From: Agapetus fuscipes
Lineage: Eukaryota; Arthropoda; Insecta; Trichoptera; Glossosomatidae
Direction of reading: 5' to 3'
NCBI GenBank assembly: GCA_951799405.1
Contig: OX637353.1
Span: forward strand, 16,120,001-16,184,000
Length of the DNA stretch: 64,000 bases
Part shown: in pieces, positions 30,585-41,230 of the stretch
Layout of the letters: each line of letters begins with the position of its first letter
How positions within the stretch are numbered: the first letter of the stretch is position 1
Position numbers and translations under genes: made by a program
Notes under the pieces: generated by a model
The model's database searches: none
What the model was told of the DNA's origin: nothing
What the model saw: the letters and a program-made list of their open reading frames with translations, nothing else

Positions 30585-31415
30585 TCGTACGCTGTGGACA
30601 CAATGTCCATTGACGGAATGTCCAGGCGACATTATGTCCACGCGACAAAATGTCCATGCGACCAAATTTCCAATGACAGGATGTTCACGGACATACTCGT
30701 CGTAATGCACCTTAACAAAAAATTCCCGCGACAAAATATACACCGACAAAATTTTCAAGCGACAAATGTGCACGTGACATAATGTCCACCGACATAATGT
30801 TCACCGAAACAAAAAATTCAAAATCATATAATGCATAAATCGCACATCATATTTAAAAAAGAAACGGTGAACATGATATCGCGTGGACATTTTGTCGGGT
30901 GGGCAATAAGTCGATTGAACAATGAGTCGCGTGGACATTTTGTCGGGTGGACAATTAGTCGCGTGAACAATGAGTCGCGTGGACATCTTGTCGGGTGGAC
31001 AATTAGTCGCGTGAACAAAGAGTCGCGTGGACATTTTGTCAAGTGGACAATTAGTCGCGTGAACAAAGAGCCGCGTGGACATTTTGTCGGGTGGACAATT
31101 AGTCGCGTGAACAAAGAGTCGCGTGGACATTTTGTCGGGTGGACAAATAGTCGCGTGAACAATGAGTCGCGTGGACATCTTGTCGGGTGGACAATTAGTC
31201 GCGTGAACAATGAGTCACGTGGACATTTTGTCGGGTGGACAATTAGTCGCGTGAACAAAGAGTCGCGTGGACATTTTGTCGGGTGGACAATTAGTCGCGT
31301 GAATAATGAGTCGCGTGGACATCTTGTCGAGTGGACAATTAGTCGCGTGAACAATGAGTCGCGTGGACATTTTGTCGCGTGGGTATTGTGTCTATGGACA
31401 TCTTGTCGTGGTGGA
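30585..31415. mobile_element. FB2 fold-back element with a 48-bp tandem arm
   Basis: The left arm (30590-30810) carries ATGTCCACGCGACAAA-type units. The right arm (30865-31410) carries their complement, mainly about ten copies of a 48-bp unit containing GTCGCGTGGACATTTTGTCG and ACAATTAGTCGCGTGAACAA. ATGTTCACCG (about 30797) and CGGTGAACAT (about 30865) flank a loop of about 60 bp. Because 48 is a multiple of 3, both strands stay open for over 200 codons (30831-31469 +, 30824-31567 -); these are not genes. Confidence 0.75.
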
Positions 31416-32649
31416 ACCGCGCGGTCCGGGGCACAATGCATTTTCGAGAGCGCATTCCTCGGAGCGTGACTGCATTTATGGAGTAGGTACGGGGGCACAT
31501 GGGGGCACATAGGCCATTGTTTGAGACACTTGGGCATCAAAAATACATGACGTATATCTACAGGCATTTCGGGAACTCCTTGTTCGACTGTTGCATTGGT
31601 TTGAGATCGAAAAGATCGAAAAATAATAAAAACAAAAAAAAATACTTGGCGAACAAACGTCAGCCTTGTTTGGGACTGCTTGTGAGGAAGAGGACATAGG
31701 GAGTTGAAGCAGATCCAGGAAGTGATTTTGGAAAGATCATGTCGTCAAAATGAGCCATGAAAGACGCGCATACATCGTATAAGACCGAGCAATGAATGGA
31801 TCAAATTATTGGATTCTGCGGAGTGAGAGGGTGAAGAATGTTGAGGAGATGAAAGAAGTGTGCAAAGACAGAACAAAGTGGAGGTTCATCTAGGTAGGTA
31901 CTGGCCAAACCTGTCGGACTAGGGTCTAGATACAATAGAGTTTTGAGTCATTTTCAAGAAGACACTTTTACAAAATTGACAAGACAAAAACCATAGAGAA
32001 ATGAGTAGGATGAGTTACGACAAACAGGTGCAATTAGGTAATAACAAAGGCGAAGCAGCAGGAATCTGAACATTGACCAAAATGTAACAATTATAATTTT
32101 TATGTTTATGAATTTCCAGTCTCAATGGAAATTAGTTGTCCTTGCATCATCAAAATTATTAAAACAATAGAAAGGTTCTTCAACCAAGCGACGGAACCTG
32201 AGGTAGGTAGCTGTTTAAAGTAGAGGTCGGTCAAAGGACCGTGCACAATTTGACGTTAAAGCCCAAACAGTTTCTCCTGTGAGCGATTTGGTTTTGGTAC
32301 TTTTTCGGGTGCACGCTCTGGTTGAGTGAGACGCTGGGTTTGATACTCGGGTGACGGCATTTTGGGAGGAAGGCAAAGTCATAAGAATGCGCATCAATTA
32401 GACAGCTTGCACTTCCTGTGCTGCAGGAGGAATGCGGGCTGTCGTGCCGGCTGCAATTAATGCCGCAGACAAGACCTCGCGGCCTAAATGGTTGACATTT
32501 GTAGCGAGTATTCCATCAAACAGAAACTAAGAGTATCAACTGCTGAAGGATCTGCGTCATCGATTACTTAATATCGCATTTACAATCGATACTTTCATTA
32601 GGTTGTCCAAGAACTTGGCTCATTGATGTCTCCTCCTATTCGCAGCTCA
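31416..32649. other. Mostly unassigned, with a LINE relic
   Basis: 31735-31900 keeps traces of an RTE-like C-terminus (ATGAAAGAAGTGTGCAAAGA, CAAAGTGGAG). The rest, including 32100-32600, shows no gene or repeat I can support. Confidence 0.4.
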
Positions 32650-32825
32650 AGAGAATGTCGACCAATAGAGACAAATGGCTGGAACAACAAGACATTGCCT
32701 TTGCAAGAAGATGGCGACCAACAGAGACCAAATATGGGTAGCACAACGAGATGCAGCCTTTACAAGAGGATGTCGACCAATAGAGACAAACGTTTGACAC
32801 AACAAGGCACTGCCTTTAGCAGATG
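32650..32825 (+). repeat. Three tandem copies of a 56-59 bp unit
   Basis: ATGTCGACCAATAGAGACAA and variants begin near 32655, 32711 and 32770, each followed by a GCCTTTGCAAGAAGATG-like block. Confidence 0.75.
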
Positions 32826-33389
32826 AGTATGGTTCCCATAAGTAGCAGTGTGAACATGATTCAAGTGCTGATACTTTTCTAAGTAACCAAAGTAACCAAT
32901 ATAAAGACTTATGCTGTCCTGTACTCTTAGTGAAGCACTATGTCGCTATGGTGGTATGCATGAGGTTAGGTTGTGCTCGAAGGTTCTGGTATAGGTGTGT
33001 GTGGAATAGTGTAGTGCGTGCTATAGTAATTTCTGGAACATCACCTGCGGTAGGGCGACATTCGATTGAGGATTCAAACATTCAATGAGTGTAAAATCGC
33101 CGACATAGGAAGCTCCATATAAATTAAGTTCTATATGTGAAATTTCAATCAAAAATAAACAAAATCACATGAGAATTTTATTGAAGAAAATTCAGAACCA
33201 AAAATAAACTAGAATGCTAAAAGTAAAGCTGTGAAGTTATATTTTTTATATGAGTTTCCTCAAGAATGTCTCACTCGTGCTGTTATCGTATATTACGCAG
33301 AGTGTCATAAACTCATAAGAGATAAGGTTATCAGGGATCAGTGCTTGGAGATGAAGCCGCTCTTGAGTCCCATCCAGCTGTCTCCTGCA
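32826..33389. other. No recognised feature
   Basis: Unassigned sequence. No ORF or repeat is convincing. Confidence 0.45.
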
Positions 33390-34510
33390 AGGGCACATGG
33401 TAAGAGAGGCACATGGGGAGCTTGGTAAGAGAGGCACATGGGGAATTATAGAGAATGGAACGTAGTACGACGAAAAGGGCACATGGTAAAAAAATGTGTA
33501 AGAAACCCCATACCAATATCGATTGACATTTCCTTTCAGTGTCTCAAAAAAAGGCATTACAACATAACGCAGCTCCTCATTAACACGTGTTGTAGAGCTA
33601 CAGATTCTCTAAGCAGTTCTCCATACATGACGAATGGGGGACATGACAAGATAGGCACATGAAATAACATGGCCATGAAGACACAATATGATAAAATGGG
33701 CGGATGAAGAGGGAGGCACATGAATAAGAAAGTGAATGAAGAGAGGGGCACATAAGGATCATGACGAAAGAGGCGCATGGGAGCTATGTAATGGTGCGAG
33801 GAGCGCTTGGAGAGACGAGACCATGATATATATATATTTGGATGACTTCTTTTTTTCTTTCTTCTTTTGGGCGCCGTTTAGTGGCTCCAGCCACCCCAAG
33901 GGCGCATGATGAGGTTGGTGAGAGGGGCACATGGCAGGAGGCGCATATAGGATCATGACGAAAGAGGCACATGAGAGCTATGGAATGGAGCGAGGAGCAC
34001 TTGAAGAGAGGGACACATGGCAGTAGGCGCACATGAGATAACATGACAAGAGGGACATATGGTGAATATGAGGGAGGCACATGGTGAGAGGGGCACTTAG
34101 CAGGAGGCGCACATCAGATATATATGTAGCAAGGTGAGCATATGGTGATACGAGCGCGTATTGTAATACGAGCGCATTCCTCAGAAGGCACATGGTAAGA
34201 GGGGCACATAAGGATCATAACGAAAGAGGCACATGACAGTTATAAAACGGTGCGAGGAGCACTTGGAGAGACAAGAGCATGATAAGGGGAACATGGTGAG
34301 AGATGCACATGAGGATCATGTCAAAAGGGGCACATGAGAGCTATGGAAAGGAGCCAGGAGCACTTGGAGAGAGGGGCACATGGCAGGAGGCGCACATGAG
34401 ATAACATTTTTAAGAAGGACGTATGGTGAATATGAGGGAGGCACATGGTGAGAGGGGCACTTAAGGATCATAGCGAGAGAGGCACATGAAGACCTATGGA
34501 ATGGCGCGAG
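33390..34510 (+). repeat. GGCACATG minisatellite with a higher-order unit of about 360 bp
   Basis: Short units of the type GAGAGGGGCACATGG recur throughout. A longer block (GGAGCACTTGGAGAGAGG, GGCGCACATGAGATAACAT, GGTGAATATGAGGGAGGCAC) occurs at 33991 and again at 34354, about 363 bp apart, and partially elsewhere. A 3' terminal piece of an L2B LINE (TGGCTCCAGCCACCCCAAGG, 33880-33905, minus strand) is embedded. Many short ORFs here are artefacts. Confidence 0.75.
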
Positions 34511-34539
34511 GGGGGCACGCGTGGAAGCCTGAGGTGGGA

Positions 34540-34625
34540 GGGGCAGCAGAGCCGGCTGGAACAGGTTCTGGGGCCGCACCCGCCCCTGCCCCTGCCCCAG
34601 CTCCCCTCCCCACCCCAGAGACTCC
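34540..34625. repeat. GC-rich simple sequence
   Basis: CCCGCCCCTGCCCCTGCCCC-type hexamer run, conspicuous in an AT-rich window. No gene evidence; it follows the minisatellite directly. Confidence 0.7.
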
Positions 34626-34699
34626 CAACCAGCCTCACGAATTCCAAAATAAATTTTATTCACGAAAGGTGCTCATAGGAGCTTTTCACACTAGACGCA

Positions 34700-34975
34700 T
34701 TCTACTCGGTAGAGTGCTCGAAGGGTTCGAATCCCACCGAGGGTGTCAGAAATGATTTACCGTCTCGATGTCTATTTTAAATCAAAAATAAAATACCGAC
34801 AAAGCTTACTCAGCCTACACTAGAAACGAGTACCAGCCCCCGATTCAACTGCATTGATTGGCGAAAGCTCGCCCCCCTTACCTATACAAATAAGTAGGTT
34901 CCACTTGACACATGCGTACCCTTTGGGTACAACGCGGCAAGAAATTACACTCAATGCGTAGCTAAGTAGAAGCAA
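34700..34975 (+). mobile_element. SINE-B copy, diverged
   Basis: Starts in the head (GGTAGAGTGCTCGAAGGGTT; most of the anticodon arm is deleted), then GGGTGTCAGAAATGATTTAC. Ends TCAATGCGTAGCTAAGTAG. Confidence 0.75.
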
Positions 34976-35474
34976 ATGAATAATAATACATTCATAAGCT
35001 TGAAGAACCGGCCGTTTCAAAAACCTGAACATTTTTTTAGTGTACCTGTGTATGTAGGTATCTAAATGAGGTGCACACATAGACAAAATTGTTTCGTCAT
35101 CCGGCCGGTTTACTAGGGAAAATACAAACAAATATTTTATCATTGGTTGCTAAGATAAAAAAAATCCGAATCCATTCTAAGTGCAACGTTGTCGTTCCCA
35201 ATTTGAAATACTTCCTGTTTTTTTTTTCTTTATAAATAGTGGCAGCACCTTGCTCTCCCCTGACGGATCCTCGATCTCTTCCTCCCGTTCCACCCCCTAC
35301 TCCTATTATTCCCTCCTCCCCATACACACGTCCCTGTCTCTCCCATCTGCCAGCACTTGCGAGAGCGGGACACCCTCCAGGAACACAACCAGGCACGAGG
35401 CTGATTATTTTGTTGTGGGTACATCTAATGCCGCGTTGAGACGGGCCGATCTTAAACTGGATAAGATGGTTTCA
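34976..35474. other. Unassigned, with a C-rich patch
   Basis: 35235-35400 is unusually C-rich and keeps open frames on both strands (66-99 codons), but no motif is recognisable and overlapping frames argue for composition bias. Confidence 0.4.
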
Positions 35475-35493
35475 TGAACATGAGAACGGCAGA

Positions 35494-37038
35494 GTGACAT
35501 CACATTACAATGTCAAAACATCACAGGAAAGTCCACCATCGTGCGGTACCGTGCCTTCTAACTGGAAGGTTGCAACCGTTCATCCCATCCCCAAGAAGGG
35601 AATTAGCTCTGACCCTGCCAATTATCGTCCAATCGCAATCACTTCCTTACTTTCAAAAGTCATGGAAAGGATCATAAACGATAAGCTTATGGAATATCTG
35701 GAAACCCATAAACTGCTTAGCGACCACCAATACGGTTTTCGCCGTAACCGCTCCAGCGGTGACCTTCTCACTTATGTCACACACGTCTGGGGCCAACGCC
35801 TTGATCTTATGGGTGAAACACAAGCTGTTGCTCTTGATATTTCCAAAGCTTTTAATAGAGTTTGGCACTCAAGCCTCCTTAATAAATTGTCATCATTTGG
35901 ACTTCCCCTCCTCCTCATAGAATGGATTTCCAGCTTTCTTAAAGACAGATCTATCCAAACAGTTTTCGATGGTAGTAAATCAGCTCTGCTACCAATCAAT
36001 TCCGGTGTCCCCCAAGGTTCTGTCTTGTCTCCGACACTTTTTCTTATGCACATCAATGACTTACTATCCTGTGCTCCTATCCACTGCTATGCCGATGACA
36101 GTACAATTCATGACGGTTTCTCTTTTACAAAGCCCCCAAATAGTTCAGCGATATCTATTGCTCGTGAATCATTAGCTTCAAAGATCAATACAGATCTCAG
36201 GGCTGTCAGCCGTTGGGGCACTGACAACCTTGTAGAGTTCAACATCAAAAAGACTCAAGCATGTCTGATATCCTTAAAGAGGATTCCAAACAACTATCTC
36301 CCAACTTTCGACAATGTCTCCCTCTCTAACCATGAACACTTAAATCTTCTTGGTGTTTCTCTGTCATCAGAGTTAAAATACCATGATGCTATTGAGTCTC
36401 GCACAACTTCCGCTTTCCGGCGACTCGGCATATTATCCAGAGCTCGTAGGTTTTTTACTTCAGCCCAATTATTGACTCTGTATAAATCCCAAATCCGCCC
36501 CATTATCGAATATGGCAGCCATCTCTGGTGTGGTATGTCCAAGAAGTTGAGTGACCAACTTGATTCTGTGCAAAGGAGGGCAGTGAGGTTGATTAATGAT
36601 CCTTCTCTGACATCCGATCTGCAGCCGCTCCAGCACAGAAGAAAGGTTGGAATGCTCAGTCTTTTTTATCGATATTACCACGGAGCTTGTTCTAATGAGC
36701 TCCATTCATTAATCCCTCCCCCTCTCATTTCAGAAAGGGAAACCCGTAGTACGACTCTCATTCATCCCTTTGCAGTCGATCTCAAAACTATGAGAACTTG
36801 GCGTTTTCATGACTCATTCCTTTGCCAAACTGCCCGCTTATGGAATGGTCTACCAGTATCTGTGTTCCCTTCCCAATTTAATCCGGTTTTATTCAAAACC
36901 AACATCAATCACCACTTCCTTGCAGCGCCTCACGACAGAACCAAGAACTCAAGCAACACCTCTGCGGCACCCTTCCAGGGTGACATAGACCCCCAAGACT
37001 CTCAAGAATTGGGGAGCCTCCCGCACAGGATTCCTTAA
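35494..37038 (+). CDS. LINE reverse transcriptase, 5'-truncated
   Basis: A 514-codon frame encodes the RT part of a non-LTR retrotransposon polyprotein, which would copy LINE RNA at a nicked target. Visible RT motifs: ANYRPIAITSLLSKVMERI (about residues 42-60), LSDHQYGFRRNRSSGDL, AVALDISKAFNRVWH with the first catalytic Asp near residue 115, NSGVPQGSVLSPTLF (about 169-183) and YADD at 199-202. After the RT come RRLGILSRARRFFTSAQLL and SVQRRAVRLINDP, the usual thumb/C-terminal region. No endonuclease domain is present. The first 16 or so codons are read from FB1 repeat, so the ATG is not the native start. The frame is intact to a stop seven bases before the poly(A) tail, so the copy looks fairly recent. 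I place it in the jockey/CR1 group of LINEs without fixing the clade. Confidence 0.85.
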   Translation: MTSHYNVKTSQESPPSCGTVPSNWKVATVHPIPKKGISSDPANYRPIAITSLLSKVMERIINDKLMEYLETHKLLSDHQYGFRRNRSSGDLLTYVTHVWGQRLDLMGETQAVALDISKAFNRVWHSSLLNKLSSFGLPLLLIEWISSFLKDRSIQTVFDGSKSALLPINSGVPQGSVLSPTLFLMHINDLLSCAPIHCYADDSTIHDGFSFTKPPNSSAISIARESLASKINTDLRAVSRWGTDNLVEFNIKKTQACLISLKRIPNNYLPTFDNVSLSNHEHLNLLGVSLSSELKYHDAIESRTTSAFRRLGILSRARRFFTSAQLLTLYKSQIRPIIEYGSHLWCGMSKKLSDQLDSVQRRAVRLINDPSLTSDLQPLQHRRKVGMLSLFYRYYHGACSNELHSLIPPPLISERETRSTTLIHPFAVDLKTMRTWRFHDSFLCQTARLWNGLPVSVFPSQFNPVLFKTNINHHFLAAPHDRTKNSSNTSAAPFQGDIDPQDSQELGSLPHRIP

Positions 37039-37056
37039 AAAAAAAAAAAAAAAAAC
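35541..37056 (+). mobile_element. LINE insertion with poly(A) tail and CCATC TSD
   Basis: The FB1 sequence breaks after GTCCACCATC and resumes as CCATCAATGACAAAACATC after a poly(A) of about 18. CCATC on both sides is a candidate 5-bp target duplication. Removing the insert restores a normal FB1 unit. Confidence 0.78.
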
Positions 37057-37436
37057 CATCAATGACAAAACATCACAAGACAAAACGTCGACAGAACGAC
37101 ACATGACAGAACAACACGTGACATAACAACACATGACAGGATAGCACGTGACATAAAGACACGTGATAAGAACGACACATGACAGAACATCATAATGACA
37201 GTACATAACATGATAGACCATCACTATGACAAAACAATTCAATGACAAAATATCACATGACCAAACAACGCATACCTAAAACAGAATATACCATAAACGG
37301 TACATAAAAAAAACATCACATGGCAAATCATCATAAAACATTAAATACTATACACGGATGACAAAAAATAACATGGAAAATGGAACTCATGCATTTATAC
37401 AAAAAATTGCGTCTACGATTATCATTTTAAGAAAAA

Positions 37437-37550
37437 AATACGTAACTACGCTGCACAGATTAGACATAAATAGACACTTCTTACCGCGTTATCCCCAAAA
37501 GAGTGGCATGTGGTTTTACAGGTAAGGGGACCGGCCTATGTTTTGTTTCA
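37437..37550 (-). repeat. SINE-B 3' fragment
   Basis: ACTACGCTGCACAG, TTACCGCGTTATCCCCAAA and ACAGGTAAGGGGACCGGCC match the SINE-B 3' half on the minus strand, with a small deletion. Confidence 0.7.
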
Positions 37551-37557
37551 GTTAAGT

Positions 37558-37812
37558 TCCTTGACTTATAGGTTGGTATGCGGCTGACCACCCATACTGT
37601 AAAAAATGGTTCACTTTGCCAATGTCACCCCTGTTTCAGGGAAGGACGGCAAGAGTTGCAGAGCTTATGTTCATTTGAGATTGGGTTTTTATATTGTAGG
37701 TCCACATGCGGCATGTGTTAGCGCGAAATTATACATGTCTGATTGTGGGAATGCATTTAATATAAATCTTAAATGATATATATCTTTGCAGCTTAGATTA
37801 GATTAGATTAGA
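37558..37812 (+). repeat. Rep-D with ATTAG tail
   Basis: TTCCTTGACTTATAGGTTGG to CTTAGATTAGATTAGATTAG. Complete and well preserved. It ends directly at the FB1 right arm. Confidence 0.87.
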
Positions 37813-37995
37813 TGTGATGTTTTGTCCTTGTGTGGTTTTGTGAATGTGATGTATTTGCTGTGTTGTTTTATCATTTGAGGTTTTTTCATGTGATGGTCTG
37901 TCATGTGATGGTCTGTCATGTGATGGTCTGTCATGTGATGGTCTGTCATGTGATGGTCTGTCATGTGATGCTCTGTCATGTGACTAAAGTTATGT

Positions 37996-38365
37996 TTTGT
38001 TAATTTGTTACCTACTGTGTTGTACTTTCCTATCACTGTAGGTGAGTGCATGAATACACGCAAAAATCGACGACGCACGCACACACCCCCCCCTGCTAAT
38101 GCCCTCACACTAGGCCCGTGTAAACGAGATTTGTCAATTTTAGTTAGGTATTTTTTTGGAATCTCTGCCCTAATGGTTTGCGTCTACCATAAATAATTTT
38201 CACATTTCTAGCCTTCTGCATGCCTGCCCAGCTGATGGACATTTATTGCTATTAAATTGATAAATAACAAGTGGAGAGCCGAGCATTCAAACATCACAGT
38301 CTTACATCCCACATGGACTTCCATCACTCGCACATTCTTTACTTTCATCATTATTATTCTTTACC
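37996..38365. other. No recognised feature
   Basis: Unassigned. A 63-codon ORF at 38005-38196 has no motif. Confidence 0.4.
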
Positions 38366-39129
38366 AGGGGTAGAGTGGGGGAATTCCGATCAGCGGGTTA
38401 TTCCGATCAGGGTATTATCTCCAAAACTGTATACACTGGCAATACTCGCTATGGCGCGTCATCTAGCTATCGACGTCAAACCATGTCAGGAATCTATTAT
38501 TTGTGCGATCGAATCTTCGAGTGAGTGAAATTTAGCTTATTGTGTTTTCAGTGTATTTCTTTTAAAAAAGTGATGTCTAATGACAATCTAAAACTTGGTG
38601 TTTTCGTTAAATAACTGAATGCGCTGCTAGTTTGGTATTTAACCCTTGTATCGAGATGCTCATGCCGTTAAATAACCTAACCTATAAATTCAAACCTTGA
38701 TTTTTATAAAATATCGTACATCCGTGCAATTCCGACTTCTATGCAAATTGCGAATTCCGCAACTAGGTACAAAGTAAATAATCTATGTGTTAAATAACTC
38801 CTTTCCTTATTTTGTGTATTTTTGTTGTTGTTTGTTAACTAAACCTGTACCATCTACATTGGGAGAAAATAAAGCTTTGTGTGTAAAAGTTATTTTATTT
38901 GATGTTTTCTGTTCTGATCGGAATTAAACTGTATCGGGGGAATTTCGGTCAAAAATGACTTTTCAGTTTTTTTTTTTTTTTTTTTCACTGTAAACATTGA
39001 ACTTGACACTAGATTAGTAGCCAGATAAATTCTTGATATGAATGTTTATAACATGTTCATTTATGTTAAATATACAATTTTTCATATAATATATTGCTTA
39101 AGTGATCGGAATTCCCCCAGTCTACCCCT
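38366..39129. mobile_element. DNA element with about 27-bp TIRs
   Basis: AGGGGTAGAGTGGGGGAATT (38366) and AATTCCCCCAGTCTACCCCT (ending 39129) are inverted ends extending to a CCGATCA/TGATCGG inner boundary. The 764-bp interior repeats pieces of the end (GATCGGAATTAAAC, CGGGGGAATTTCGGTC near 38930) but has no transposase. GGGGTAATTCCGATAA at 39155 may belong to a second copy. No clear target duplication. Confidence 0.72.
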
Positions 39130-39309
39130 ATCAATTAAGTACTGCATGGGGTGCGTTGGGGTAATTCCGATAAACAAAAAATATCAATTTGGCATGAGGA
39201 GTGGGTGTTTTTTTTTTATTTTACAAAAATCTGTGTTTTTAATAGAAAATGAGTACCTAAGTATAAGGACCTTGGTTAAATATTTCTCGGAAGTAGGTAA
39301 TAAAATGAT

Positions 39310-39425
39310 GGAATTTGAACAGGAATGATGATGTACATCAGCTGATTTACATAAATGCAACCAGTTTTTTTTTTGGAAGAAATCACACTTGATTTTTGTC
39401 TGATTGGAGTTTGGTGCAACAGGCA
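39310..39425. mobile_element. MITE-G, partial
   Basis: TGATGTACATCAGCTGATTT followed by the right terminus CTGATTGGAGTTTGGTGCAA then CAGGC. The left end is missing, though matching internal sequence may begin near 39265. Confidence 0.7.
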
Positions 39426-39769
39426 AGTGAAGGGTACATTAACGTAAGTGAAGGGATGAGTGCATTTTTCTTATAAAATGCTGAAATTAAAATGTGAATT
39501 GTAATAATTATTGTAACTAGCTCTGTCGCCATTTTTTCCGCTAAGATTGGCCAGAACTTCTGCATAGCTGCCTCCATTTCTTGCTACCCTTGAATACCTA
39601 CTTCAAATCATCAATATCAATCATTAATATCCAAAAAGGAATCATTCCATCAAGTTGTGGATATCCAAAAATATCTTAGGACGATTCCGAAATCATTGGA
39701 ATGTGCAGTTTTTATTAATTGACATAAACTTGATCATTTTGTCAATGTCACCCCTATTTACGGAAATTA

Positions 39770-39905
39770 TAACTACACAGTTAAAAAAATGATCGGATAT
39801 TACACGAACCGTTATAAGAGAACTTACATTATTCTCGACGTTTCTTTAGTGACGTAGCTAACGTTTTCAGGAGACACGTGTACGCTCTCTGCACGACAAC
39901 TGAGG
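39770..39905 (+). mobile_element. MITE-I, partial
   Basis: ACCGTTATAAGAGAACTTAC, TTATTCTCGACG and TTCAGGAGACACGTG match the left half of the palindromic element at 62745-62945. Confidence 0.6.
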
Positions 39906-39914
39906 AAAAACTGA

Positions 39915-40093
39915 TTTGAATGTCACCCCTGTTTCATGGAAGGTCGGCAAGAGTTGCACGGTGTATGGTCATTTGAGATTTGGGTTTTACCCTTATCTGT
40001 AAAATAAATAGGTCCCGAATCGCCACATTGTGACTCCTCCGAGAATAACACAGGCAAAAAGTTACAATATGTGTGCAGCTTTGTTGCGTAGTC
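39915..40093 (+). repeat. Rep-D piece followed by SINE-B 3' piece
   Basis: 39920-39990 has GTCACCCCTGTTTCATGGAA and AGAGTTGCACGGTGTATGG. 39992-40093 has ATCTGTAAAATAAATAGGTC and GTTACAATATGTGTGCAGCT. Confidence 0.6.
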
Positions 40094-40108
40094 GTGTTGC
40101 GTAGACAT

Positions 40109-40365
40109 ACCTCTTCCCCAGTTCTTGTTTATCGTATACGCCAATCTTGTCGAATATGACTTTTTCATGCAGTTGTCTTATGAATCAAATTCTACACAAT
40201 CTGAGCTAAGAAAAAACGTAAAACTCGATTATGTGAGAGTTCTTTTAAATATTTTTTAAATAAATTTCTTGTTTTCATAAGACACATTGGTCCAGTACAC
40301 ATGCAAACATTGCTCATGTAATTTTTTCTCAATGGCGTATACGGTAAACAAGAACTAAGGCAGCG
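40109..40365 (+). mobile_element. MITE-E, second subfamily
   Basis: CTCTTCCCCAGTTCTTGTTT and AACAAGAACTAAGGCAGCG are the ends. Termini include CGTATACGCC in place of the CTTATCTACC of subfamily one. Its close relative in reverse is at 50095-50348. Confidence 0.78.
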
Positions 40366-40732
40366 ATACGTTGTCGAGTGACCGGTAGGGGGGTGGACAT
40401 TATAATATCAAGATGAGGTATGGCGGAGGGGGTGGCGGGGGACGCCTTCCTCACAAATTATCTCAATTAATAATTCCCATCCAACCAGTTCGTCTGTGCG
40501 CAACCAAATTCTTTACTCTAGCCTGCCGGGCCTTAGTACAACTAAACATATATACTTAATTATAGCGTGTTCCCAAAAAACGTATGAAAATTGAAAAAGC
40601 GCCTTTATGGAGAGTTTTAGTTTTCATACGTTATTGATGCGGCTCAGTTTGTGTGTTATGTTTTATATTCGGGCTTCTGTACGAGAGAGCGAGAATAAAA
40701 AATTACACCAATAACATTAATATTAGGATGAT
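40366..40732. other. No recognised feature
   Basis: A G-rich patch at 40385-40450. AAAACGTATGAAAATTG and TTTTCATACGTT near 40580-40630 form a small inverted repeat. Otherwise unassigned. Confidence 0.45.
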
Positions 40733-41230
40733 TTATTTGGTGAGCGCTGTTTTCGAGTGAATCACACCTCAAGAGACCTCTGCGAGCTGTGACTTTGCTA
40801 TAATCTTTCGCTATAATCTTTCAGTGATTTCTGAGCCTCTTTTGCTTTGTGTAAACACTTGGGAAAGTGTACCTTCACGGGAGGGCCTTCTGCCACTCGC
40901 ATCTCACATAACGTTTTGCATGCGAGTCCTGTGACATCCCCGGATGGGATGGAAATACAGGGCGTGGGTCAGTGGAGGGGAGACTGACCCTGAGAGAAGG
41001 TATTGTGACTTTGCTGTAAAAAGCGCCAATTTTCAAGCAAGATCCAATTACTGTAAGGCTGGATAGACCTATGGTGACCGGTATCTGGTGAAGGTAGATT
41101 AATTTTTCAACCCAGCGAAGAGCATATTTGAAAAAAGTTTTTTTTGTGTTTGCCAGGATTCGAACCCTCTAATAATAATAATACCTTCCAATCATGAGTC
41201 CGAGGTGTTATCCACTATAGACTACATACT
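40733..41230 (-). mobile_element. SINE-A with a 204-bp insertion
   Basis: The tail (40735-40787) and the body/head (41016-41230) are separated by unrelated sequence. The head is degraded near 41150-41225 with an ATA-repeat expansion. Confidence 0.75.
40800..41003. mobile_element. Unidentified 204-bp insertion with 12-bp TSD
   Basis: TGTGACTTTGCT occurs exactly at 40788-40799 and 41004-41015. The insert contains GGGAGGGCCTTCTGCCACTC, GCATGCGAGTCCTGTGACAT and GTCAGTGGAGGGGAGACTGA. It matches nothing else I noticed in the window. A long target duplication fits target-primed reverse transcription, so a LINE 3' end or retrotransposed small RNA is possible; no poly(A) is visible. Confidence 0.7.

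Larger units (their letters stand above)
35475..37995. mobile_element. FB1 fold-back element with a LINE, SINE-B piece and Rep-D inserted
   Basis: Left arm 35475-35540 continues at 37057-37400 (CATCAATGACAAAACATCAC, then ACGACACATGACAGAACAAC). The inverse right arm, 37813-37995, shows repeated ATGTGATGGTCTGTC units. Between the two parts of the left arm sits the reverse-transcriptase LINE. A SINE-B piece and a Rep-D copy lie before the right arm. Confidence 0.65.

Noticed and set aside
30801..31567. Opposite-strand ORFs of 125-247 codons
   Set aside because: A 48-bp tandem unit keeps both strands open; no non-repetitive coding sequence.
35181..35477. 98-codon ORF in C-rich sequence
   Set aside because: Overlapping open frames on both strands indicate base-composition bias; no motif.
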